Shown: positions 1 to 8,969 of the stretch, piece after piece | How positions within the stretch are numbered: position 1 is the first letter of the stretch | How the letters are laid out: each line of letters begins with the position of its first letter | NCBI RefSeq assembly: GCF_008312935.1 | Contig: NZ_VSZO01000014.1 | Span: 248,001 to 312,000 of the forward strand | Reading direction: 5' to 3' | Origin: Roseiconus lacunae | GTDB taxonomy: Bacteria; Planctomycetota; Planctomycetia; Pirellulales; Pirellulaceae | Length of the DNA stretch: 64,000 nucleotides | Notes under the pieces: model-generated | Seen by the model: only the letters and a program-made list of their open reading frames with translations | The model's database searches: none | What the model was told of the DNA's origin: nothing | Program-made: the position numbers and the translations under genes

Positions 1-239
1 CCGCCGATGCGACCGGTGTCATAACCGAGAAAATCGAGTCCGTTCAACATACCGCAATACGACTACTGGCGGACATCAAGCAAGTCCAAGAAACCATCAG
101 CAGTATCGACTCGAATCAAGACGCCATTTCTCAAGCGGTTTCGCAACAGCAGGATGCAACGACGGAAATTAGTCAGAGTATTCATCGAGTTTTGCAATCT
201 AGCCAAACGTTGGCTGACAGGTTGAAGCTAAATGATTGA
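1..239 (+). CDS. Methyl-accepting chemotaxis protein, C-terminal end (partial)
   Basis: The open frame starts at base 3 and runs from the window edge to a TGA at 237-239. The 78 visible residues are an uninterrupted helix with the heptad pattern of the distal signalling domain of chemoreceptors, including the stretches SIDSNQDAISQAV and QQQDATTEISQSI that are typical of the descending helix of an MCP. It lies 287 bases upstream of a second MCP in the same direction, followed by HDOD and CheB genes, so it is probably part of one chemosensory cluster. The sensor part and membrane segments lie outside the window. Confidence 0.85.
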   Translation, partial: ADATGVITEKIESVQHTAIRLLADIKQVQETISSIDSNQDAISQAVSQQQDATTEISQSIHRVLQSSQTLADRLKLND

Positions 240-526
240 TCAGAATGATCGGAAATCAGACTGTTCTTGCCAAATAGGTAAGAATCGCATTTGGAAAAGA
301 CAACGCGACGCCGTGACCCGGTCGTCAGTAATCTCGAGCGACGTTGGATTCAAGCCGATCCGACAATCGACCCTCGTGGCTTGCGAGCCAACTGCGATCG
401 GTGTAGGTGATGTAATTCGCCTGATTCAGACTTGGCAACGATCGGCAAAGTGTCGCCCGACACTGATGTCTTCGGAACGCAGTTTCCGAGTACGCTCTTA
501 ACCAGACAACCCGCAGAAAAGCAGAA

Positions 527-1831
527 ATGATGAAGCGTTCGAAAAAAGTAGGGCATCTTCGCCTCTACATCATTGCGATTCCAATCATCTGTCTGGTTGG
601 AATGTTAATCCAGACGACTCTGTTTGCGTTGCAAAACTCTCAACTCGTTTCTAGCAATGCGGCGACGAATTTGAGCGGTCACCAACGCTTTCTGAACCTC
701 TTGCATACCCAGCAAATCCTGGGATCAGAACGTGCCGCATCCACCGATGCGAACGGAACCTACGAGAGAATGGTCAACGCGATTTCAACGTTACGCAACG
801 GCGGCGACAACGAATTTGGGACGATCGCCCCGGCAAACGCGATGGTCGCTGAATCACTGGACCATTCTCTGGCTGCAATCGAGCATAAAAAAAAGATTGC
901 CGAAGAGTATCTCGCGGCCAAGAAGCGGAACGATATTCAGGCTACCGAAAACCTGCAAACGTTGCTGGTTCAGCAATCCGGTGATGCACACCAAGCCGCG
1001 AATACTGTCGTTTCGACGATCGACGAGCAAATTCAATTGCTTTCGCACGCCCAATTTCTTCAATGTATCGTCGGGGCAATCGTCATCACTCTGGGGTGCT
1101 TCGGTGTCAGTTTGTATTGCTCACGGAAAGCATGTGGTGTCTTGGCACAAGCATCCGAGTCGATCGGGTCCACTGGCGATGTCGCACAAAATGTCAGTTC
1201 AAGTGCGGAGGCATTGCGTGGGGCAGTCGCACAGTTTGAGACGAGCATCCAAGAAATCGCGCGGAATGCGACCGGCGCCGCAAGTGTTGCCAGGAACGCG
1301 GTCGATGCGGCCCGATCGACTACCGACACGATCACCCGCTTGGGACGCAGCAGTACTGAAATCGGAGAAATGATTCGCGTCATTAACTCGATCGCCGAGC
1401 AAACGAATCTATTGGCATTGAACGCGACGATCGAAGCCGCACGGGCCGGAGAAGCTGGAAAAGGGTTTGCCGTCGTTGCGAATGAAGTGAAGGAGCTGGC
1501 CGCGCAAACAGGTACGGCAACCGAAGACATCGTCCGCCGGATCGAAGCGATTCAGGGTGACACGATGGAGGCAACAGACGCGATCGATCTCGTTAGCGAC
1601 ATTATCTCTCAAATCAATGAGAGCCAAAACGCGATCGCGGGTGCGGTCGAAGAACAGACCGCTATGACCGCGGAAATTTCCAACAACGTTGCCGATCTGG
1701 CCGACGGCAATAGTGTGATCGCCAACACCGTCATGTCACTCAATCAGTTGTTACGAAGCGAAGTTGATCGTGACAAGAATGGAGAGTTTGTCGGGTCGGC
1801 GTCGTCATTGAAACGTAAATATCAACTTTAG
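527..1831 (+). CDS. Methyl-accepting chemotaxis protein, membrane-bound
   Basis: A 434-residue chemoreceptor. Transmembrane helices lie at about residues 14-36 and 178-198 and enclose a periplasmic helical domain of about 140 residues whose start ([14 protein letters not shown]) recalls the PilJ/four-helix ligand domain. The cytoplasmic part carries the MCP hairpin tip at about residues 288-318 ([19 protein letters not shown]). No HAMP domain of normal length is evident: the segment after the second membrane helix runs almost directly into the signalling helices. ATG codons at 527 and 530 are both possible starts. The C-terminus lacks a recognisable NWETF-type CheR/CheB tether. A hairpin follows the stop before the HDOD gene. 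Confidence 0.9.
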   Translation: MMKRSKKVGHLRLYIIAIPIICLVGMLIQTTLFALQNSQLVSSNAATNLSGHQRFLNLLHTQQILGSERAASTDANGTYERMVNAISTLRNGGDNEFGTIAPANAMVAESLDHSLAAIEHKKKIAEEYLAAKKRNDIQATENLQTLLVQQSGDAHQAANTVVSTIDEQIQLLSHAQFLQCIVGAIVITLGCFGVSLYCSRKACGVLAQASESIGSTGDVAQNVSSSAEALRGAVAQFETSIQEIARNATGAASVARNAVDAARSTTDTITRLGRSSTEIGEMIRVINSIAEQTNLLALNATIEAARAGEAGKGFAVVANEVKELAAQTGTATEDIVRRIEAIQGDTMEATDAIDLVSDIISQINESQNAIAGAVEEQTAMTAEISNNVADLADGNSVIANTVMSLNQLLRSEVDRDKNGEFVGSASSLKRKYQL

Positions 1832-1859
1832 GTGATACCTTTGAGGAAAAGGATCACCT
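1830..1859 (+). other. Hairpin between MCP and HDOD genes
   Basis: An imperfect inverted repeat has arms AGGTGATACCTTT and AAAAGGATCACCT around a short GAGG loop, overlapping the MCP stop codon. No T-run follows on the plus strand, so it may be an attenuating or mRNA-stabilising hairpin rather than an intrinsic terminator. Confidence 0.4.
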
Positions 1860-1893
1860 CGTAATCCGTGCCCCTAAAATTCGGGATGGCAAA

Positions 1894-2820
1894 ATGGATT
1901 CAACACACTTGCAAATCGAAACACCCCCGGAAAGACTGCGTTTATTGCTTGACGGACGCCGCGGTGAAACGTTGAAGCTTCCCGCCGCGGCATGTGAAGC
2001 GTTGGAAATCGCCGAAGACCCGGAGTGCCGACCCGAGCAGCTGGCTTGTGTCATTTCGCATGACCCCATGTTGGCGGCCGACACACTCGCCATCGCCAAT
2101 TCCGCGGCTTTCGCCCAAGGACGCACGCTTGCTTCGTTGCACCAAGCGATCGTACGGATCGGGATTCGTCAGTGTAAGAATTTGATCATCGCGTCAAGTT
2201 CGGCAGGGATGATGAAACGTTTGCCGCTGGAACAGGTATGGGTTCGAGATCTGCTCCTGCAACATAGTTTTGCGACCGCGTCCGCTGCCGGACATCTCAA
2301 CCAGTTGCTCGGGTTGCGGTTCGAAGGAGAGGAATTTACCGCGGGGCTGTTACATGATCTTGGCCGTCTGATTTTCGCCCTCGTGGATCCGAAAAATTTC
2401 GAAGAAGCAGACCTCTTGGATTTTATCGAGCCGGGGCAGTTGCTCGAGCGTGAACGGCAATTCTTCCGTACGGACCATTGTCACATGGGGGCGTGGTTTG
2501 CTCAGCAGCAAAAACTTCCGCGTGCGCTGGTCGAATCGATCCTGCTGCATCACAACCCCTCCGCAGCGTGTAATCATCACCGCTTAGTCGCCATTACTGC
2601 GGCCGCAGACCACATAGCGAATCACATCCAGCGATTCAACGAAGCGGTGAGCTATGAACCTGAAGGCAACGTTGCGATTAAGGTCCTCGAAGAACTCGAG
2701 GGCCGACCGTTTACGGAATCGTTCGACAACGTTGCGCACGAGGTGATTACGAAAACGCAAGCTGATTTAGAGATGAGTTGTAGACACCAATGTAGTTCGG
2801 AGCCGGAGTGCCACTCATGA
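1894..2820 (+). CDS. HDOD domain protein
   Basis: A 308-residue cytoplasmic protein with a single HDOD domain at about residues 22-220. It keeps the helical pattern of the family (ISHDPMLAADTLAIANSA, then LHQAIVRIG) and a relic HDLGR motif, but not the full metal-binding HD set of HD-GYP phosphodiesterases. HDOD proteins are regulatory scaffolds often linked to chemotaxis and c-di-GMP signalling; no catalytic activity is expected. The stop overlaps the ATG of cheB in an ATGA arrangement, which implies translational coupling and a shared role. The C-terminal 80 residues after the HDOD core are unassigned. Confidence 0.85.
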   Translation: MDSTHLQIETPPERLRLLLDGRRGETLKLPAAACEALEIAEDPECRPEQLACVISHDPMLAADTLAIANSAAFAQGRTLASLHQAIVRIGIRQCKNLIIASSSAGMMKRLPLEQVWVRDLLLQHSFATASAAGHLNQLLGLRFEGEEFTAGLLHDLGRLIFALVDPKNFEEADLLDFIEPGQLLERERQFFRTDHCHMGAWFAQQQKLPRALVESILLHHNPSAACNHHRLVAITAAADHIANHIQRFNEAVSYEPEGNVAIKVLEELEGRPFTESFDNVAHEVITKTQADLEMSCRHQCSSEPECHS

Positions 2821-3941
2821 CTCAAGCCATTCGCGTGATGGTTTGCGATGACTCTTCGATGATGCGCCGACTATTGGTTTCAACGCTCAACAGCACGGCT
2901 GACATTAAAGTGGTGACCGAAGCGGTTCATGGGAAAGATGCGCTGATGAAGCTTCCCGGGACTCGTCCTGACATTGTGATCATGGACGTGGGGATGCCCG
3001 TGATGGACGGCATCGAAACCGTTCGCGAGATTCGCAAGGTTGATCGACAACTGCCGATCATCATGTTCAGCGCTCTCACACAAGACGGCACCGAAGCGAC
3101 ATCGGACGCGATCTCTGCGGGCGCAAATGAGTTCGCGACCAAGCCCGTCGAAGCGGGACATATCTCGCAAGCCGTCGCGCAACTTAAGGAAGACTTGCTA
3201 CCGAAGATTTATCGACTTGTCCCCAGCAAGGCCCCCGTCGCGTGCGGTCCCAACGGATTGCCCGTCGGTGCGACCGTCATGCGATCTCCCGGCGCATTGG
3301 CTGCACCAGCAAACGCAAATGTAGTTGCAACGCCACCGGTATCCAGTCGGCCGCCGGCCAATACGGCACGGATCGAAGTGATTGGAATCGGTGTGTCGAC
3401 CGGTGGGCCGAAGGCACTCGCAAGTGTCGTTGCGAAGCTACCACAGAAACTACGAGTGCCAATTTTTATTGTTCAGCACATGCCGGCATCGTTCACGGCG
3501 CTACTCGCCGAACGACTTGCCGCCGAACAAGGGCATTCGGTTGTCGAGGCCAGCCATGATCGAATCATCGAACCGGGACAGATCGTCATCGCACCCGGAG
3601 GATTCCATATGGTCGTTACGCGACAGGGAAAGAACATTGTCACCAAACTGAATCGTGATCCGCCCATCCACTCTTGTCGGCCTGCGGTGGATCCAATGTT
3701 TCGCTCTCTCGCCCACACATTTGGCGAAAACTGTTTGGGGGTAATCCTGACTGGGATGGGCATTGACGGCACCGAAGGCGCGCGAGCATTGCGCGAGCGA
3801 GGTTGCACCATCATCGCGCAAGATAAAGCGACCAGCGTTGTCTGGGGAATGCCCGGCAGCGTCGTCCAACAAGGGCTTGCCGATGTTGTGCTGCCGATCG
3901 ACAAGATCCCCTTGGAAATCGATCGCCTGCTTTCACGATGA
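2817..3941 (+). CDS. cheB: Chemotaxis response regulator protein-glutamate methylesterase CheB
   Basis: A 374-residue protein with an N-terminal receiver domain (residues 1-120, phospho-acceptor Asp57 in VIMDVGMPVMDG) and a C-terminal CheB methylesterase domain (about 180-372) with catalytic Ser194 in GVSTGGPK, the QHMPASFT histidine segment and the GMGIDGTEGA aspartate segment. It demethylates chemoreceptors, presumably the MCPs upstream. I chose the ATG at 2817 because it overlaps the HDOD stop (ATGA) and has GGAG nine bases upstream; a GTG at 2808 would add three residues. The linker of about 60 residues is rich in Pro, Ala and Val. No cheR, cheA or cheW lies in the window. Confidence 0.95.
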   Translation: MTQAIRVMVCDDSSMMRRLLVSTLNSTADIKVVTEAVHGKDALMKLPGTRPDIVIMDVGMPVMDGIETVREIRKVDRQLPIIMFSALTQDGTEATSDAISAGANEFATKPVEAGHISQAVAQLKEDLLPKIYRLVPSKAPVACGPNGLPVGATVMRSPGALAAPANANVVATPPVSSRPPANTARIEVIGIGVSTGGPKALASVVAKLPQKLRVPIFIVQHMPASFTALLAERLAAEQGHSVVEASHDRIIEPGQIVIAPGGFHMVVTRQGKNIVTKLNRDPPIHSCRPAVDPMFRSLAHTFGENCLGVILTGMGIDGTEGARALRERGCTIIAQDKATSVVWGMPGSVVQQGLADVVLPIDKIPLEIDRLLSR

Positions 3942-3957
3942 CACGGACACACGTGTC

Positions 3958-4875
3958 CTAAAGAGTCGGCTCGACCGCTTTCGTCTTTCGATCCAAACGA
4001 AACACTTGTTTGCTCCGCGGATCGGCCACATAAACGGCTTCATCATCAGCCGTGATTCCGACCGGACCTTGCAGCGGTTCGCCTTCAAACCACTTTTCGG
4101 TTTTACCGTCTGCTGTGAATCGCCAGATTGATTTTCCATAGCCGTCGGTGACAAACCCTTCTTCACCGGCCCAAACGAGTCCATTGGGAAACTGATACGG
4201 ACGATCTCCGACGACGGTGACGGCTTCACCAGATTTTACGTCGATTTTGATGACCGCGTCGGCATCCGGTGTGATCGCCCAAAGTGCACCATCGGCATCA
4301 AATGAAAGTCCACGTGCGTTGACGCGAGCAACGAGTTCAGGCTTTCCTCCGGCGATCGGTAAACGGAAGACGGCCCGTCGCTCAGCATCTCCGACATAGA
4401 TCGATTCGCCCGCGCTATCAACCGCCAAGGCCATCGGGATACCTAGGTAGCCGCCGTTGAGGGCGACGAGTTTCACGCCGGTCTCTTTCGCGTGGTAGAT
4501 CTCGCGGGTCGCCGAATCGCCAATCAATAATCCACCGTCGGGATGGGGGACAACACACCAAGGGCGGTTCATCGGTCGACGCAGCAGCTTGGTGCCTGGC
4601 GTGAAGACCGACTTTGCGTCCTCCTTCCCAAGCGTTTGAGTCCAGATCCCGGGAAGATCCAAGTCAACCACGAACAGTTGGTTGTCTCGGATCGAGACCG
4701 CTCGGGGATAATTCACCTCCGCACCCTCGGCCTCGATCGGCGAGGGGATTTCGACGGGCTTTGCCGTGTACCGAGATTGATCGGGGGCAGGCGACTCCTG
4801 CGATTCTTGGCCGATCACCGTATGACTGGGCAGCATCAAACCGACCGCCAGCAGAAACGCAGCGAAGGAGTACAT
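3958..4875 (-). CDS. Exported SMP-30/NHL-like beta-propeller protein
   Basis: A 305-residue protein with a probable signal peptide at residues 1-22 (MYSFAAFLLAVGLML then SHTVIGQ). The rest shows repeated propeller strands of the type DGGLLIGD, AGESIYVGD, DGALWAI and EEGFVTDGYG, as in SMP-30/gluconolactonase or NHL-like six-bladed propellers. The substrate is unknown; in planctomycetes such proteins are usually annotated only by fold. I placed the start at 4875 because it gives a clean signal peptide; an upstream in-frame start at 5025 would add 50 residues unlike any leader. It is divergent from the gene at 5004. Confidence 0.75.
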   Translation of the reverse strand: MYSFAAFLLAVGLMLPSHTVIGQESQESPAPDQSRYTAKPVEIPSPIEAEGAEVNYPRAVSIRDNQLFVVDLDLPGIWTQTLGKEDAKSVFTPGTKLLRRPMNRPWCVVPHPDGGLLIGDSATREIYHAKETGVKLVALNGGYLGIPMALAVDSAGESIYVGDAERRAVFRLPIAGGKPELVARVNARGLSFDADGALWAITPDADAVIKIDVKSGEAVTVVGDRPYQFPNGLVWAGEEGFVTDGYGKSIWRFTADGKTEKWFEGEPLQGPVGITADDEAVYVADPRSKQVFRLDRKTKAVEPTL

Positions 4876-5003
4876 GGAGGTAGCGGATGGGGAAGTCGTA
4901 CCGGTTGCGCAAAGTTTTCTAATGATCACGATTCTGAATGCCGAAAAGTAACACCGTAAGTGTAAATCAATTGCCGTCCCTCCCTGCGGAAAGATTTCAG
5001 AAC

Positions 5004-6419
5004 ATGATAACGTCAACGCCCCCATCTTCGCCGGGACAGGGCGAGCAAAATTTTCCTTCGGCCCGGTTTTTCACCGCCCACGGCCTTCTCGTTCTTCTGG
5101 CAGGCGTGTTTTTCTGGCATGCGTTTGGCCCATCCACTCATGCCGCCCCACCGGTGGCACGGTTGGCGGAAGATGTGTTTGACGACGACCGAATTGATGT
5201 TTCACACGCGACACCGGTCTCCGGGGTGGTGAAATCCAGTACCAAACCGATGCGGCAGGTCCGGCACGAATCAACCTCCGGCGGATACGAGCACTTCCGC
5301 CCAGGGCAGATCGTCGCCACCAGTCACGTGTTCGAATCGACTTGTGGATGTGATTCCGTTTGTGATTGTCCGGTCGGCGATGTGCGTGGACCGTCCTGTG
5401 GACTTGAACCCGGCTGTGGACTCGAAGCGAGCTGCGGTCTTGAGGCTTCTTGCGGGGTGGAATCCTGGATCGAACCGGGATGCGGCGCCGAAGGGTGCTT
5501 CGACGGCGGTTGCGACGGATGCTGCGATGGCTACACCCCAGGGTGCGACTGCAATGTCTGTGGCGGAGGGACACGCGGCTTTCTTGACGGGATGTTTCCT
5601 CGATTGTCGGTACCGTGGAATCGGATGGAACTGTTCGCGGGAGTCGCGGGGTTCACCGGTCCGATGAACTATGCCGATGTCAGTACAGGCGACCAACGCG
5701 GTAGCGGCAGCTTCGGTTTTTACGAGGGATTCAATAAAGGCGTCCCGTTGGGATTCTTCGGTAGTGACATGTCCTATCAAACGGGCGTTCGTTTTCTTCA
5801 AGCGAATCTATCGGGAGCTGACTTTACGGACGAATCGCGAAAGCAAATTTTTGTCACCAGCGGATTGTTTCGTCGTGTTGACTGGGGGCTGCAATACGGT
5901 GTGGTGGTCGACTATTTGTACGAGGACTGGTATTTCCGAAGCAACCTGATGCAACTCCGTGGCGAGCTGTCTTGGAAGACCCAACGTTGTGACGTCCTGG
6001 GGTTCAAGTTTGCGACCGGATTGAAGGACGACGATGACTTGACCAGCGTCATCGATTCCTCGGGTAACACCATTAGCAATAACATTGCATTCGATTCGGT
6101 CAATCAATATCGGTTCTTCTATCGACAGATGCTCTCCGAGTTCGGTGCGATCGAAGGCGGCTTGGGGTGGACCGATGACGAAGATTTCATCTTAAACTTG
6201 GATGTTGGCTTGCCGGTCCATCGCAATGTGACTTGGGACACGTCGGCGACTTACTACATTCCCGACGAGGCAGCCGCCTCGCCCGATTTCATGCAAGAGG
6301 GCTGGAACCTTTCGATCGGATTCACCTTCCGTCCCGGTGGTTCAAAGGCCGGGCGTTGGTACTCGCGACCGTTGATGAATGTCGCCGACAACGGATCGAT
6401 GATCGTTGATCGTCAGTAA
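5004..6419 (+). CDS. Cys-rich N-terminal region plus predicted outer-membrane beta-barrel
   Basis: A 471-residue exported protein of a planctomycete-type family. A hydrophobic leader lies at about residues 21-40 (TAHGLLVLLAGVFFWHAF). Residues about 110-175 form a Cys/Gly-rich low-complexity region with tandem CGLE-type units. The remaining 300 residues have alternating aromatic strands (YGVVVDYLYEDWYFRSN, VTWDTSATYYIP) and resemble a beta-barrel or outer-membrane autotransporter-like fold. Function is unknown. The start at 5004 is chosen because the leader follows it directly; an ATG at 4938 adds 22 hydrophilic residues. Confidence 0.7.
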   Translation: MITSTPPSSPGQGEQNFPSARFFTAHGLLVLLAGVFFWHAFGPSTHAAPPVARLAEDVFDDDRIDVSHATPVSGVVKSSTKPMRQVRHESTSGGYEHFRPGQIVATSHVFESTCGCDSVCDCPVGDVRGPSCGLEPGCGLEASCGLEASCGVESWIEPGCGAEGCFDGGCDGCCDGYTPGCDCNVCGGGTRGFLDGMFPRLSVPWNRMELFAGVAGFTGPMNYADVSTGDQRGSGSFGFYEGFNKGVPLGFFGSDMSYQTGVRFLQANLSGADFTDESRKQIFVTSGLFRRVDWGLQYGVVVDYLYEDWYFRSNLMQLRGELSWKTQRCDVLGFKFATGLKDDDDLTSVIDSSGNTISNNIAFDSVNQYRFFYRQMLSEFGAIEGGLGWTDDEDFILNLDVGLPVHRNVTWDTSATYYIPDEAAASPDFMQEGWNLSIGFTFRPGGSKAGRWYSRPLMNVADNGSMIVDRQ

Positions 6420-6423
6420 GGCG

Positions 6424-7467
6424 TTAGTCCCGTGGGACTTCGATGCCTCGGATCATCGCTTGCAGTTCATCGTCGACGTCGCGGCCTTCAATTTCGGCTT
6501 CGGCAGTCAGTTGAACGCGGTGGCGAAGGGCTGGCACCGCGACTTCGACCACGTCATCGGGGATCGCATAATCGCGACCGTTGAACCCGGCGAGCGTTCG
6601 AGCACATTGCATCAACGCCAAACCGGCCCGCGGTGAAGCACCGATATGAAACGCCGGCCAGGAACGCGTTGCGCGAACGATCTTGTTGATGTAATCGACC
6701 AACGTTTCTTCGACGTTCACGGTTCCGCATAACTGGATGCAACTCATCACCGTTTCCGGATCGGTGACTTTTCGAATCTCATTTTCCAATCGCGAGTTCA
6801 GGCTGACTTGTTTGCTGTGCAGTTTCAGAATTTCTGCTTCTTGTGCCTCGGTTGGATAATCGACTTTTAGCTTGAACATAAAGCGGTCCAATTGAGCTTC
6901 TGGCAAGTTGTACGTGCCTTCGCTCTCGAGCGGATTCTGTGTTGCCATCACCAAAAACGGCTGCGGAACGGTGTGACTCGTTCCATCAATGGTGACCCGA
7001 TATTCCTGCATGATTTCCAAAAGTGCCGCGTGCGTTTTCGCAGGCGACCGGTTGATTTCATCCGCCAACAATAGCTGTGTAAAAACCGGGCCGGGGCGAA
7101 ATCGGAATTCGCTTTTCTGCATGTCGAATACCGGTGCCCCGGTGATGTCCGATGGCATCAAATCGGCGGTAAATTGAATGCGACCGAACTCACAACCCAA
7201 GATCCGCCCTAGCGTTCGCACGAACAATGTTTTGCCAAGTCCTGGAACGGATTCGATCAAAACGTGTCCGCCGGAAAACAATGCGGTCAACGTGCCGAGT
7301 ACCAGTTCTTCTTGACCGACATACAGTTTCGCGACTTCGCCGGAGATCGCGGAAAAGAGTTTTTCGACCGGCGCGAAGCGTTCACTTTTTTCACGAAACG
7401 ACGGCGTGGTTTGCTGCGGTGTAGTTGCCGAATCGATAGGTTGGCTACCTTGCGATGAATCTGTCAA
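6424..7467 (-). CDS. MoxR family AAA+ ATPase
   Basis: A 347-residue AAA+ ATPase with Walker A at residues 71-80 (SVPGLGKT), Walker B at 132-138 (LLLADEIN), an arginine-rich sensor region (QLDRFMFKL) and the MoxR lid domain at the C-terminus. MoxR ATPases act as chaperones that mature or activate partner proteins, usually VWA/DUF58 proteins. It is the last gene of the 13063-6424 chain. The start is TTG overlapping the TGA of the DUF4350 gene. No DUF58 gene follows, which is unusual for this gene order. Confidence 0.93.
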   Translation of the reverse strand: MTDSSQGSQPIDSATTPQQTTPSFREKSERFAPVEKLFSAISGEVAKLYVGQEELVLGTLTALFSGGHVLIESVPGLGKTLFVRTLGRILGCEFGRIQFTADLMPSDITGAPVFDMQKSEFRFRPGPVFTQLLLADEINRSPAKTHAALLEIMQEYRVTIDGTSHTVPQPFLVMATQNPLESEGTYNLPEAQLDRFMFKLKVDYPTEAQEAEILKLHSKQVSLNSRLENEIRKVTDPETVMSCIQLCGTVNVEETLVDYINKIVRATRSWPAFHIGASPRAGLALMQCARTLAGFNGRDYAIPDDVVEVAVPALRHRVQLTAEAEIEGRDVDDELQAMIRGIEVPRD

Positions 7468-8969
7468 CGTTGTTCCTCAGGGCGATTGGTTTGTTCGATG
7501 GCTTCGGATCGATCAGCAACGGAATCGTCGTCGAGTTCGATAGCGTCCGAATGATTCGCTTGCGATTGTGGGGGCAAGTTAGCGGGTGACTGTGGGCGTC
7601 CCGTGGGGGCAGAGGATGCCGACGGAGACACCGTATGGTCGACCGGTTCGTTGACTACCCAGGGGCCATGTGTTTCGCCTCGAACCCGTCTCATGTATTC
7701 GCTAATCCGTTTGCGTGCGAATGCTTCGCCGCCTCGCCGGTACATCAGCGTCGCGACGGCGTCGAGGTGGTCACCAAAGTGCGTCAGTGTCCCACGGTCA
7801 ACTTTTGCCGGGCGTCCGAAAATGGGAAACAGCATCAGGCAAAAAACAATCCCGATCACCGCCGCATGAAACGTGACTAGGACCAACGGAAATTGCGTCA
7901 ACGACTCCGCTCCGGTTGCCCGCGGGATTTCATCGACACGTGAACTGACCGGTAGCCCATCCGAGGCGGTCACGAAGCCAACCTGCGGTAGGTTGCCGTT
8001 GTCGGTCAGCCTATCCTGTTCGTCGATCGCTTCTCCATCGATCGCAATTTGTTTGCATTGCTCGATCAATCGTTCGGCTAAGTGACGGTTGGAGGGTTTC
8101 GTCAATCCGTAGTTCGTTAGAAGTGAACCACTGGCGACCACGAAGACCTGCGAGTGATGCCAATTGTCCGCGGTGAGCTGTGCCAAAACCGTTTCACCTT
8201 TGGCGGTTTCAACGAGCGATGAGAACTGAAGCCCTGCCTTCTTGGGTTGGGGGGGCGAAGCGACGGTTTGATTGGTGCTGAGTCCTTGACTTGTCGTGAC
8301 GTTGACGGTTTGCGAGGCCGTCTGGTTGCTTGCTTCGGGAAGTGATTCGATGACCCATTCCTGTTTGACCGGTTGATTGTCGCCTTCATCTGCGACCCAA
8401 CTCAGATTGGAGGTGGTGTCTTTCCCGTCGCTGACGACCGTTTGCTGCACACGAGGCGTCGCCACGAACCAGCCCCCGACGATGACCGGGGAATGAAAGT
8501 ACTGTGCACGATGTTCGTCGATCAAACTTTCGCCAAGCTTGCGGCGATACTCCAGCCGTTGATCGGGAGCGGCTTGTGAACGAAGTTGCCGAAAATAATC
8601 CGATCTGCTGCCACTATCGGGGATTACATAGACCAACGTTCGGCCACCCTGCTGGAGCCAGCGGTCCATCCAACGCACCGTCTTTTGATCAACCGCCATC
8701 AGTTCCGAAGGCGTCCAAATGATCGACGTGACCTTTCGAGTTCGTTCGGTTAGCCGCGTGATTCCACGGCTATCAAATCCGGCATGGTCGAAGGAATCGC
8801 GAAACGTTGTAAAGCCATTGATACTCTGGCGAGCATAATAGCCTTCGTTGGCACCATACTGCGTCACCAAGTCCGATCCACATCCGGTCAATAAGGACAG
8901 CATCACGACGGCGAGGTACGACCGAACGTTGGGCCATCGTACCTGTATGAGGCATTGCCAAGAACTCAT
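7464..8969 (-). CDS. DUF4350 domain lipoprotein
   Basis: A 501-residue protein with a lipoprotein signal peptide (LTGC lipobox about 30 residues in) and a DUF4350-like globular domain (SINGFTTFRDSFDHAGF, WTPSELMAVD) of the kind found beside MoxR. A transmembrane helix lies near residues 365-385 (FPLVLVTFHAAVIGIVFCLM) and a Pro/Gln/Ser-rich tail follows. The role is unknown; family context suggests a partner of the MoxR ATPase at the envelope. The start ATG overlaps the stop of the DUF4129 gene by four bases. Confidence 0.8.
   Translation of the reverse strand: MSSWQCLIQVRWPNVRSYLAVVMLSLLTGCGSDLVTQYGANEGYYARQSINGFTTFRDSFDHAGFDSRGITRLTERTRKVTSIIWTPSELMAVDQKTVRWMDRWLQQGGRTLVYVIPDSGSRSDYFRQLRSQAAPDQRLEYRRKLGESLIDEHRAQYFHSPVIVGGWFVATPRVQQTVVSDGKDTTSNLSWVADEGDNQPVKQEWVIESLPEASNQTASQTVNVTTSQGLSTNQTVASPPQPKKAGLQFSSLVETAKGETVLAQLTADNWHHSQVFVVASGSLLTNYGLTKPSNRHLAERLIEQCKQIAIDGEAIDEQDRLTDNGNLPQVGFVTASDGLPVSSRVDEIPRATGAESLTQFPLVLVTFHAAVIGIVFCLMLFPIFGRPAKVDRGTLTHFGDHLDAVATLMYRRGGEAFARKRISEYMRRVRGETHGPWVVNEPVDHTVSPSASSAPTGRPQSPANLPPQSQANHSDAIELDDDSVADRSEAIEQTNRPEEQR

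Noticed and set aside
1060-1530. A 156-residue minus-strand frame across the MCP
   Set aside because: It is an antisense shadow; the plus strand encodes clear MCP motifs over the same bases.
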